DNA from: Ruminococcus flavefaciens | Lineage (GTDB): Bacteria > Bacillota > Clostridia > Oscillospirales > Ruminococcaceae | DNA length: 64,000 nt | Assembly: GCA_015067005.1 (NCBI GenBank) | Contig: SVNH01000004.1 | Location: 1 to 64,000 of the forward strand | Direction: 5' to 3' | Part shown: piece by piece, positions 17,727-25,568 of the stretch | Numbering within the stretch: the first letter of the stretch is position 1 | How the letters are laid out: every line of letters begins with the position of its first letter | Position numbers and translations under genes: made by a program | Notes under the pieces: generated by a model | The model's database searches: none | What the model saw: the letters and a program-made list of their open reading frames with translations, nothing else | Told to the model about the DNA's origin: nothing

Positions 17727-18819
17727 AACGAAGTACGCAGACAGTTCCGTCTATACGCAGTCGCAGGCAGTTGAAGCGAGCAGGAGCTCGCGCAAAAAAA
17801 CTATCATTACAGTTTCGGCAATAATAGCGCTAATTGCTGTTCTTGGCGGACTTCTCTTCTTCGCGGCGAAGAGCCTGAATGATAAAAGTTCCGATAAAGA
17901 ATCAAGCACCTCCGCTAATGAATCTGCTGTTTCCGAAGAAACAACTACATCTTCTACAGCTCAGACGACTGCTGCAACAACAGAAACTACGACAGAAGCT
18001 ACTACCACAACAAAAGACCCGCATGAATTTGTAGGAATAATCAACACAAAATCGGATGACCTTTCTGTCCGAGCAGCGCCGTCCTACGATGCTGAGATAC
18101 TTGGAACGATTCCTAAGGATGCCGAAGTGAAAGCATATACTCTTGATGATGACAAGGACTGGTGCAGAATAGAATATGCCGAAAAAGGACTCAGCGGCTA
18201 CTCGTGTTCGCATTATATTATCAACAAGGATAATCCTGATGAATCTGTTCCTCACGACTGGGTCGAGGCAACATACACTTCCCCCAAAAAGTGCAGAATA
18301 TGCGGCGCAACGGAGGGAGAAATATTAAAGCCTGATTATCCTTATGATAGGGTTATACACAGTCAGATGGATGGGGAAATAACGGGTACATATTACGATG
18401 AAAAAGTTTTAGACATTGATTCTGACGGTGAGATGGAGTTTATTGTATGCTATAAAAACAATACAAATCCTTCAGCAACATATTCGTCTTTTATCTATGA
18501 TGTTTATGACAATGGAAAGTTAGTGTATTACGGCAGAGATGGAATGGTAGACGGCGGACCCAGCTATTGCGGTATCATAAAGGATAACAATACAGGTGAA
18601 GTTTTTCTTGGTTTAGTTACGGAGTATTTTCAGGGGGGAGGCGTTGATAGGCTGCTTCCGTCACAACAGTATGATTTTGAAATACAAGTTGTGTACAATT
18701 ACTCAGTAGCTGCTCCGGGCACCGCTGAACATGATGAACAACGTGCTAATGGCAGAAATAAAGTAAAAGAACGCTTTTCACCGATATGGGGAGATAGTCT
18801 GATAACGTGGTGGAATTAA
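17722..18819 (+). pseudogene. Kinase paralogue 3, membrane and ectodomain half
   Basis: Continuation of paralogue 3 in the next frame, open for over 360 codons: juxtamembrane segment, membrane helix (DNA about 17803-17870), Thr-rich linker, SH3b-like domain, HDWVEATYTSPKKC with CRICGATEG, and a terminal domain starting VLDIDSDGEMEF. The lack of any further lesion implies the frameshift is recent or an artefact. There is no ribosome-binding site at the junction. Confidence 0.8.
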
Positions 18820-18907
18820 TTGAATAAATCTGTTGATACCTAAAAATCGACATGAATATTGAGCAGATCATTTAGGTATTATCAAGAAAAGAAAGAGGTA
18901 AAAAGAG

Positions 18908-19609
18908 ATGTTGTTTACTAAAGAGGAAAAAGTAGAGTTGTTTGATAAAATAGCAGAAAGGTATTATGACCGGAATTTTGGAACAATGTTAAAGGCTGAT
19001 ATTGATACTCTAATATTCTCAACTTACATAGAGCACTGTATGAAATATGGTGATCCGTATGATGATTATACACTTTCGATTGAACTAGGTATTACAGAAA
19101 GTCGGGTTCGCTCCTTAAAAGAGCGTAAGCAGCTTCAATATCCTTATCCGGATTTTAATTGGAAGGATTCTTTTGTAGTCCTAATCTCTAAGGCTAAATA
19201 TAATGACGTTAAGCATCTTGTTCAGATGAATATTCAGGATGTTAATCTTATGAAAGAGGTTCGACATTTTGTCTATGTTCATGGTTGGTTTGATGAATTC
19301 CAATTGAATCCGAAATTATTCCAGTGCAGACTTGATTTCTTTGTTTCTCTTTGCAAAGAATTGGAGGAGAATTCAGATATCCAATATGATGAGGATACAA
19401 CGAAACAGTTGAAACTCCTTGCTAAGAATGATACACAGCGTTCTGCGATAGAAAAAATAATCGATGGTGATATCGGCCTAGGATTCAGCCAACTAATCAA
19501 GGAAGGGACTGATGAAATAATTACTGAATTGTTACGAACTATACCGTTTTGCGGTATTGCTAACAAGGCTATCAAAGAATTGATTAAAGTGTTAGCAAAG
19601 CACATATAA
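18908..19609 (+). CDS. Unrecognised protein with HTH-like N-terminus
   Basis: Not assigned to a named family. Protein of 233 residues, GAAAGAGG ribosome-binding site. Residues about 50-75 (YTLSIELGITESRVRSLKER) look like a helix-turn-helix. The middle is charged and helical. The C-terminal 35 residues, from EGTDEIITELL onward, contain an apolar stretch around IPFCGIANKAI followed by an amphipathic helix. It directly follows the kinase array but has its own 88-base leader, so functional linkage is uncertain. An effector or regulator role is only a guess. Confidence 0.75.
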   Translation: MLFTKEEKVELFDKIAERYYDRNFGTMLKADIDTLIFSTYIEHCMKYGDPYDDYTLSIELGITESRVRSLKERKQLQYPYPDFNWKDSFVVLISKAKYNDVKHLVQMNIQDVNLMKEVRHFVYVHGWFDEFQLNPKLFQCRLDFFVSLCKELEENSDIQYDEDTTKQLKLLAKNDTQRSAIEKIIDGDIGLGFSQLIKEGTDEIITELLRTIPFCGIANKAIKELIKVLAKHI

Positions 19610-19692
19610 TTATTAATCGCAATTCATTGTCGCTTATAGTAATTAATATTCAAGGATTGTTGTGTTGAATATTCCAGACAAAGGAGCGTTTT

Positions 19693-19728
19693 ATGATAAC
19701 TACATTGAATGATTTTATTGGTGAATAG
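19693..19728 (+). other. Truncated 12-codon ORF with good RBS
   Basis: AAAGGAGCG followed six bases later by ATG opens a frame of 12 codons that ends in TAG. It looks like the 5' stub of a cut gene and may mark a recombination junction at the edge of the accessory segment. The rest of 19610-19850 shows nothing. Confidence 0.35.
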
Positions 19729-19850
19729 TATACGAAATAGTCAGCAAGTTTCTCCAAAAACATCTAATGTTTATAACAGAACTCGACACGGAGGAGCCTC
19801 TTAAGCTATGCGTACTAAGTCTGCTCGTTAAATAATTTGGAGATTATCTA

Positions 19851-21002
19851 TTATACCCTGATCAATCTCTGATATTCCTCAATCGCCAGCTTCCCGTCAG
19901 CAGCTTTAGTTCGCAGCTCAATAGCATACTCACCCCACTCAGAAAACTCAGCCTTTGTCATTTTACCTTTCATGAAGCGAGCGTAGTGCTGCTTGTAGCC
20001 GCGGTTATAAATTTCCCAGATAGGATCACTCTTTAGCTTCTCCTTGAAATTGTGGCTCATAGCGTGGTCGCGACAAGTCTTCGGAGGATTGCTGCTGATG
20101 AGTCGTTTGCAGAAGTGAGAGAATGTAGTATTCTTCATGATGAACCAGCGACCGCAGTTCTTGCAGCGCACAGGCATGAACTTCTCTTCGATACACTTGA
20201 ACAATTCAAAATACAGAAAGGCTCCCAGCGACGTGAAACGATAGGTCTCACAGAGTATGGGACCTTTTTTCGTATCAATTACCGTGTGTCCCATGCACAT
20301 ACTTCCGCCGGATACTACACCAGAGAATTTCTGAAATGTGTCTATTACTTTCTGATTTGTTGGATAACTGTTGTGGTTGCAGAGCTCGTCCGCGAACGGC
20401 ATGAAAATGTTCTTAACTCGAATAATATCTTCGATAAAGGTTGAGAACTCGTTAGTCATTTGCTCGATACAGGTAGTGAAGTCAGCGGCGTCTTTTCTGT
20501 TCTCATAGTTACTAAAAACTTTTTTGCTGTCGAATTCATAATCCGATAGCGCTCGAAGTTCGCTTAAATCTTCCGTGATATACATTTCCTCATACGACAC
20601 AGGAGTGCTCTCTGCGCTGACAAAATGTTCGTTGTAATCATCGACTTCAAACTCCGAGTCCTCATAGAAAGGTTCGTCAAAGATATCGTTGTAGTATGCG
20701 AACAAGTTCCTCAGAAGCCCATGTCTGAAATGTTTTGTGTCGTATGGTGGAAGTGTTCCTGCAATATCCATGATATTATCATACGCAAGTTCAATCTCCT
20801 GCGCGTGCTCACCTATGTCAGCGGGACAGAACAAGAAACTGATGTTCAACTCAGACTTTGCGCGTTCGCATACGTCAAACAGTTCACCTAAACCATAAGA
20901 ATTCATTGAAAAATAGCGCAGAAGTATTTCTCCTAACGGATAAACTCTTCCGTCAGATAAATATATCTTGCGGTCATGGTAGTGTGCTTCTATCTCAAAC
21001 AT
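19851..21002 (-). CDS. DUF6076-like protein
   Basis: Protein of 383 residues with an acidic N-terminal two-thirds and a C-terminal cysteine cluster CKNCGRWF...FCKR...C (about residues 285-320), likely a zinc-binding knuckle, as in DUF6076-type proteins found in clostridial accessory elements. GAAAGGAG precedes the ATG. No biochemical function is known to me. It is transcribed away from the winged-helix gene, with a shared 260-base intergenic region. Confidence 0.75.
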   Translation of the reverse strand: MFEIEAHYHDRKIYLSDGRVYPLGEILLRYFSMNSYGLGELFDVCERAKSELNISFLFCPADIGEHAQEIELAYDNIMDIAGTLPPYDTKHFRHGLLRNLFAYYNDIFDEPFYEDSEFEVDDYNEHFVSAESTPVSYEEMYITEDLSELRALSDYEFDSKKVFSNYENRKDAADFTTCIEQMTNEFSTFIEDIIRVKNIFMPFADELCNHNSYPTNQKVIDTFQKFSGVVSGGSMCMGHTVIDTKKGPILCETYRFTSLGAFLYFELFKCIEEKFMPVRCKNCGRWFIMKNTTFSHFCKRLISSNPPKTCRDHAMSHNFKEKLKSDPIWEIYNRGYKQHYARFMKGKMTKAEFSEWGEYAIELRTKAADGKLAIEEYQRLIRV

Positions 21003-21163
21003 AGCGTCTCCTTTCAGAAATAGTGTTCGATATGTTCTGAAATAAAATCGCAGCTCAATATATCGTGAAATGTGGAATACAAAGGCAAAAAAATAAAAGT
21101 TTACAATTTGTTCACAAAAATAGATTATAGATTGAACTCAGTAGAGATAGTATACTATATCTA

Positions 21164-21192
21164 TTGACTTTTGTCAAGAGAGCGTGTATACT
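21164..21192 (+). promoter_or_regulatory. Promoter of the winged-helix gene
   Basis: TTGACT, a 17-base spacer and TATACT, 72 bases upstream of the ATG. Confidence 0.6.
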
Positions 21193-21264
21193 GAACACAG
21201 TTAAGACGTCCGGACAACTCTTGACATCACAAGTAAAAACTCGAAACGCGAAAGGAAGATGTAG

Positions 21265-21630
21265 ATGAAAGATTTGAACGTTATCAACTGCACAGCTTAC
21301 TCCAACGGCGTCAATTCACCGCTTGAGTATCTCAACATCACTACGCCTGCCGAGTTCAAGGTGGTGATGGATTTACTCTGTTATTACGACAGCGAAAAGA
21401 AAACCTCGACCATAAGCCGCACAGGTATCGCAAGAGATACTGCGATGTCGGTGAGCAATGTTGAGCGCGCACTGAAAACTCTTGCGCAGAAGGATATCAT
21501 TCGCATACACAACAACTATTCTGACAACGGTCGTCAGGTCGAGAACTCTTATGAGGTCGCATTTCTGAATTATGACATGGACGAGGACAAGCTCCGCGAC
21601 GCAGAGTTGGTATTGAAATTTAAGAGTTAA
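21265..21630 (+). CDS. Winged-helix DNA-binding protein
   Basis: Protein of 121 residues. About residues 30-95 form a likely winged helix: a helix at TPAEFKVVMDLL, a recognition region ISRTGIARDTAMSVSNVERALKTL and a wing around RIHNNYSDNGRQ. The layout resembles replication-initiator-type or MarR/GntR-type regulators of mobile elements. AAGGAAG precedes the ATG. It may control the element or act at the hairpin array downstream; this is inference. Confidence 0.7.
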   Translation: MKDLNVINCTAYSNGVNSPLEYLNITTPAEFKVVMDLLCYYDSEKKTSTISRTGIARDTAMSVSNVERALKTLAQKDIIRIHNNYSDNGRQVENSYEVAFLNYDMDEDKLRDAELVLKFKS

Positions 21631-21860
21631 TTGTCATAGGGGCTGTGTCATAATGTCATAGGCTTATATATTAAGTATACAAGAGAGTATATACTAATAC
21701 GAAGAAGGAAGATATATATTAACTATCAAAGATAATATAAATTAAGCGCCTTTTTCTTCAGCTATAATATCTGTGACAGCAGCATATAAGGAGCGTTTAT
21801 CTGAAACACGCGCAGAAAGCCTCGAGTTTGCCGCCCTCAAAAGGGAAATAGTATAGTTAC

Positions 21861-22096
21861 CCCACCGCTCGCGTTGAACGCGATTGTCGCGCAACGTGGA
21901 GCGAGTGTGGGTATCATACAGGTGCCGGAAAACGAAAAAAGTTGGGGGGACGGAAGTCGGTCCGTAAGACCGGCAAGCATAGCAAACGGCGTTCCGTTTG
22001 CCGCTGAAACGGGAGAACCCGTGCCCCTTTTTGGTTTGCAGGAAAAAGGCTGGCGTCATTTGCGCCCGCCATTCCACATCGGACGGGCAGTGCCCG
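21861..22096. other. GC-rich array of five hairpins
   Basis: No confident gene lies in 21631-22280. Inside it are five successive inverted repeats: 21861-21911 (CCCAC/GTGGG, GCTC/GAGC, GTTG/CAAC, CGCG/CGCG nested), 21958-21972 (CGGTC/GACCG), 21982-22001 (GCAAACGG/CCGTTTGC), 22009-22022 (ACGGG/CCCGT) and 22084-22096 (CGGGC/GCCCG). Base composition is far richer in GC than the neighbours. An origin of transfer or replication, or a structured RNA, fits; a cysteine-rich minus-strand frame crossing it is probably fortuitous. Confidence 0.6.
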
Positions 22097-22280
22097 CCGA
22101 AATATCGGAACATACAGTATTTGCAAATTGGCGTCAAAATTAGAAAACGAGAAAAATCTTGGAGTCAGAAAAAGAAAAAACTACAATTATCGCCTATAAT
22201 TAGGGAGGTGTGACCGGAGTCAGAGAATCTTTTAAAACTGAATAGTAAGTTTGAAAAAGTGTGACGTGAAAGGAGTTCAT

Positions 22281-22448
22281 ATGAGATCTGAAACTAATGA
22301 AAAAGCTCTTTACGTTGACAAGAAGATGACCATTAACGGACAAACCTTTGACGTGACGCTTGTTTTCAAACCTCCTGAAAAGCCGAGCGAAACCGTTGAG
22401 GATAAGATAAAGCACTTGATAAACGGTGAAAAAATAAGCAGAAAATAG
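22281..22448 (+). CDS. tnpW: TnpW-type transposon-encoded small protein
   Basis: Protein of 55 residues with an N-terminal beta-type segment (MTINGQTFDVTLVFKP) and a C-terminal helix (TVEDKIKHLING). Size, position and the pattern of a short DGK/NGQ strand followed by VEDKIKxLI match small TnpW proteins encoded just before TnpX-type recombinases in clostridial elements. AAAGGAG precedes the chosen ATG. Function not established. Confidence 0.7.
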   Translation: MRSETNEKALYVDKKMTINGQTFDVTLVFKPPEKPSETVEDKIKHLINGEKISRK

Positions 22449-22538
22449 GTCTGGACTTTCGAGCCAAGTAGTGATATACTGTTGGTGTATCCTATTCGGT
22501 TTGATTCCAGAAGCGAGCGCTTCGGAACAGGAGGATAT

Positions 22539-24191
22539 ATGAAAACAGAATCAAACACGGAACAGATAACAGCGCTGTACTGCCGCCTAAGTCAAGAGGA
22601 TATGCGTGCAGGTGAGTCACTGTCAATTGAAAATCAAAGATTGATGTTGAAGGAATACGCAGACAAGAACGGCTTCAGAAATTGTCAGTATTACATCGAC
22701 GATGGTTACAGCGGCACCGATAATACTCGTCCAGAGTACGTTCATATGCTCAGGGATGTCGAGAACGGACTTGTCGGAGCAGTCATTGTGAAAGACCAGT
22801 CGAGACTTGGACGTGACCACTTAGAGACAGACAGGCTCATGGAGTTGGTGTTCCCCGCTTATGATGTTCGTTTCATTGCGGTAACTGACAACGTTGATAG
22901 TGCGAACGGATTCAATGAGATGTCTGGTATCAAAAATCTTTTCAACGATATGTATGCCCGTGACTGCTCGAATAAGATAAGAGCTGTATTGAGAGCAAAA
23001 GGTGAGCGCGGTGAACGTCTGGCAGCCTGGATAGCTTATGGTTACATGAGAGATCCGGACGACTCCAAACAGATAATACCCGATCCTGAGACGGCTCCTG
23101 TCGTCAAACATATCTTTGAAATGTATGCAAGCGGAATCGGCATCAAACGAATTTGTGGAACTCTTGAACGTGAACAAGTGCTGTCACCCAGTGTATATAA
23201 TTACAGAAAAAACGGCAGCCGTGCGAGAAATCTTAAGTTCGACAAGCCTTATGCGTGGACTAATAACACCATACGAAAAATGCTTTCAAATCAAATCTAC
23301 TGCGGAGATACAGTCAACTTTAAAACGTATTCAAAGTCCAACAAGCTGAAAAAGCGTATTAAGAATGCTCCCGAAGATATGAAAGTATTCAAGAATACAC
23401 ACGAAGCAATCATCGACAGAGCGACATTTGACCTTGTGCAAAAGCACTTTGAAGGGAGAAGACGTGCTGACAAACGTGGTGAAATGGACAAATACGCTGG
23501 CTATCTTTACTGTGCTGAATGTGGTTCAAGAATGTATCGCAATCAATACAAAGCTCAAAAATGTGACAGCTACCGCTGCGGTCACTACGAAAACCGAAAA
23601 AGCGACTGCACTTCACATTACATTCGTGAAAGTGTGCTCGACGAGATAGTGTTAAGAGCACTGAAAAAGGTAACAAAATACGCAAGGGAGCACTCGGACG
23701 TATTTTACAAAGATGCCATGAGGAACGGCGAAGCAGAAGCTGCTAAGAATTTGAGAGAATCTGAGAGTCTTAGAATTGAATACGAGACCAAGATCAAGCA
23801 GCTTGACAACGCCATACAGCTTCTCTATATGGACAGGTCTAACGGCAAAATTACAGACGAGCGTTATGAACTTCTATCTGCAAGTTTTGAAAATGAGCAG
23901 ACTGAGCTGAAAGCAAAGCTCAGCACCCTCAACTCGCAGCTTGATGAAGTGAAAGTGCGTGAGAAATGTATCCGTTACTTTATCACCAAGGCTAAGAGGT
24001 ATGTAACAATTTCAAAGGTTACGCCTGAGCTCCTGAGAGCTTTTATAGAGCGAATCGAAGTCCACGAAAAGGCTGTAAAACGTTCAAGGACCTGCGGTAA
24101 TCACATAGTCATCTACTTCACATTTCACCCGGACAAAGCCTTCAGGCTTGACGGAGAGATGGACGAGCTTGGCATGACTAAGTTTGCATAA
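22539..24191 (+). CDS. Large serine recombinase (TnpX-like)
   Basis: Site-specific recombinase of 550 residues. The N-terminal resolvase domain has the catalytic serine in LYCRLSQED (about residue 16) and the arginine region in DQSRLGRDH; a Recombinase domain (about 165-280), a zinc-ribbon with CAECGSRM and paired downstream cysteines, a coiled coil (about 405-485) and a DUF4368-like tail follow. TnpX-family enzymes excise and insert mobilisable clostridial elements. AGGAGG precedes the ATG; an upstream in-frame start lacks support. The partner att sites were not identified. Confidence 0.92.
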   Translation: MKTESNTEQITALYCRLSQEDMRAGESLSIENQRLMLKEYADKNGFRNCQYYIDDGYSGTDNTRPEYVHMLRDVENGLVGAVIVKDQSRLGRDHLETDRLMELVFPAYDVRFIAVTDNVDSANGFNEMSGIKNLFNDMYARDCSNKIRAVLRAKGERGERLAAWIAYGYMRDPDDSKQIIPDPETAPVVKHIFEMYASGIGIKRICGTLEREQVLSPSVYNYRKNGSRARNLKFDKPYAWTNNTIRKMLSNQIYCGDTVNFKTYSKSNKLKKRIKNAPEDMKVFKNTHEAIIDRATFDLVQKHFEGRRRADKRGEMDKYAGYLYCAECGSRMYRNQYKAQKCDSYRCGHYENRKSDCTSHYIRESVLDEIVLRALKKVTKYAREHSDVFYKDAMRNGEAEAAKNLRESESLRIEYETKIKQLDNAIQLLYMDRSNGKITDERYELLSASFENEQTELKAKLSTLNSQLDEVKVREKCIRYFITKAKRYVTISKVTPELLRAFIERIEVHEKAVKRSRTCGNHIVIYFTFHPDKAFRLDGEMDELGMTKFA

Positions 24192-24197
24192 TAAAAA

Positions 24198-24222
24198 TCT
24201 CCGAGGATGACCTCCTCGGAGA
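24198..24222 (+). terminator. Hairpin after the recombinase
   Basis: TCTCCGAGGA pairs perfectly with TCCTCGGAGA around a five-base loop, seven bases after the recombinase stop. The T-tail is poor. Confidence 0.6.
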
Positions 24223-24317
24223 TAATACATAATTAACTGCGTTAAGAACACCATACAGAGGAAAGGTTCTTCCCCAGACCTGAAGCATATTCTTAGGGAA
24301 GTATATTATTCGTTTTG

Positions 24318-24350
24318 TCTCCGAGGGAGTGATCCCTCGGAGATTTGCTT
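24318..24350 (+). terminator. Second, related terminator hairpin
   Basis: TCTCCGAGGGA pairs perfectly with TCCCTCGGAGA around GTGA, followed by TTTGCTTTAT. It shares the stem TCTCCGAGG with the hairpin 120 bases upstream, so one may be a partial copy of the other. Confidence 0.7.
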
Positions 24351-24357
24351 TATACGG

Positions 24358-24453
24358 CTATATTTTGAATGTCTCGATCATGATGCCGTCGAGCTTGATT
24401 TCTTTGCCAGCTAAGAATGAGAAGTGTAGGCTATTGTAGAGAGCGGCGGCTGT
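24358..24453 (-). pseudogene. Antisense C-terminal gene fragment
   Basis: On the minus strand about 31 codons stay open to a stop and read like a real C-terminus: ALYNSLHFSFLAGKEI, then KLDGIMIETFKI. There is no start or RBS; the frame is cut where the LPXTG fragment begins on the other strand. Family not recognised. Confidence 0.4.
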
Positions 24454-24800
24454 GCAGATCTTTCTGCCGACAGTAAGGCAAAGAAATATTATGCTGATAT
24501 ATCCGAACTTCGTGAATGGGCTGTAAAAGATTATTCAGATAAGAACAATGTTACACCTGCTAAGTCAGAGGCTGTTGAAAATGCAGACGGTTCAGTTTCG
24601 ATCACATTGCCCGATGAAGAAAACAATGTCCTTGACACTTACACGATCAATCCGAAAACAGGTAAAAGCACAGACGAGGACGGCGAAAAAGTCAATCTTC
24701 CTTAGACTGGAATAACACCGTATATGGCTGTTATGACAGCAGTAACACTTACATTTGCAGCAGCCTTGAATCATTATACTCAACAATGCATCAAAACTAA
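24430..24800 (+). pseudogene. Fragment of an LPXTG surface protein with a stop in the sorting motif
   Basis: The frame reads ...YTINPKTGKSTDEDG...KVNLP, then TAG at 24703-24705, then TGITPYMAVMTAVTLTFAAA. A single C-to-T change would turn CAG (Gln) into this TAG, giving the sortase motif LPQTG followed by the expected hydrophobic anchor. The N-terminal portion is missing, so this is a decayed remnant of a sortase-anchored protein. Confidence 0.6.
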
Positions 24801-24890
24801 AAGTGTGCTTGATGTATCTTTGAATGTAATGACCACTGATGATCTTTGTTACGAAAAATTAATGATTTGAATTCAGAAAGGAGCAAGCGC

Positions 24891-25387
24891 ATGAGACATA
24901 GGATTGCAGCGTCAGTTTTGACTGCTCTGCTGACCGTATCCGGATACTGCTGTATGTATCAGAGGATTCAGAGTGATTATACACTTGAAACGAGTGCAGT
25001 CTCAATAGAAGAAATACCTGATGAATTCATATACGCTTCTGACTGGATATGGGAGAACAGAATAATTAAGGCAACACCGCACAATTGCCAAGCGGTGAAA
25101 AACATGGTATAATAGGAATATGGAAACACAACTGAAACAAAGGAACAATTGTGGATTCTACTTTGATTGCAGCGCCCTCTTCGACAAAGAATCAAAAGAA
25201 AAAGCGTGATCCGGAGGCTCATTCGACGAAAAAAGGTAATCAGTGGCATTTCGGATACAATGGGCATATCGGTGTTGACGAAGAAAGCGGAGTGGCTGCG
25301 CCTTTTTCTTTTTTGTTATATATGCGGTGTTGCCTTAAAACTATATCTGAGCTTGATGACAATACCGAAAAGCTGATCTTCAATTGA
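24891..25387 (+). pseudogene. Small secreted-protein ORF split by an IS5-type remnant
   Basis: AGAAAGGAGC precedes ATG at 24891. The product begins MRHRIAASVLTALLTVSG, a signal-peptide-like segment, and runs to WIWENRIIK. Removing 25070-25338 (element plus one TTAA copy) joins this in frame to [15 protein letters not shown] and a stop at 25387. The restored protein would be about 75 residues. Function not recognised. Confidence 0.65.
25070..25334 (+). mobile_element. IS5-family deletion derivative (about 265 bp)
   Basis: Perfect terminal inverted repeats GGCAACACCGCA and TGCGGTGTTGCC are flanked on both sides by TTAA (25066-25069 and 25335-25338), a likely target duplication. Inside is a piece of IS5-type DDE transposase: [34 protein letters not shown] and HIGVDEESG (about 25150-25297), which includes the first catalytic Asp. 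The rest of the transposase is missing, so the element is a non-autonomous, MITE-like relic. Confidence 0.85.
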
Positions 25388-25412
25388 AAAGTTCATTCAC
25401 ACGGAGGTTGAC

Positions 25413-25481
25413 GTGCCGGAAACATATCAGATAACGAGATATGTATATGTGGTTTGTGACGAAATAGTATCTGCATTCTGA
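25413..25481 (+). other. Possible 22-codon ORF
   Basis: GGAGG, five bases, then GTG opens a frame of 22 codons (PETYQITRYVYVVCDEIV) right after the split ORF. It is too short to judge and may be a stub or a leader peptide. Nothing else is seen up to 25500. Confidence 0.25.
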
Positions 25482-25500
25482 TTTGATAGCACTATATTTA

Positions 25501-25529
25501 TTGACTTTTTAGCAATAATAGTGTATAAT
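25501..25529 (+). promoter_or_regulatory. Promoter of the HD-GYP operon
   Basis: TTGACT, a 17-base spacer and TATAAT, 40 bases before the ATG of the HD-GYP gene. Confidence 0.75.
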
Positions 25530-25568
25530 AATGACATATGAATACACGTTGTGGGCAGGTATTATATC

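Noticed and set aside
17700..17730. Programmed ribosomal frameshift in kinase 3
   Set aside because: No slippery heptamer or downstream pseudoknot is evident, and comparison with paralogue 2 explains the shift by a two-base loss.
21742..22137. Cysteine-rich minus-strand frame of 131 codons across the hairpin array
   Set aside because: No convincing ribosome-binding site, no recognised domain, and its composition follows from the inverted repeats; kept only as part of the hairpin feature.
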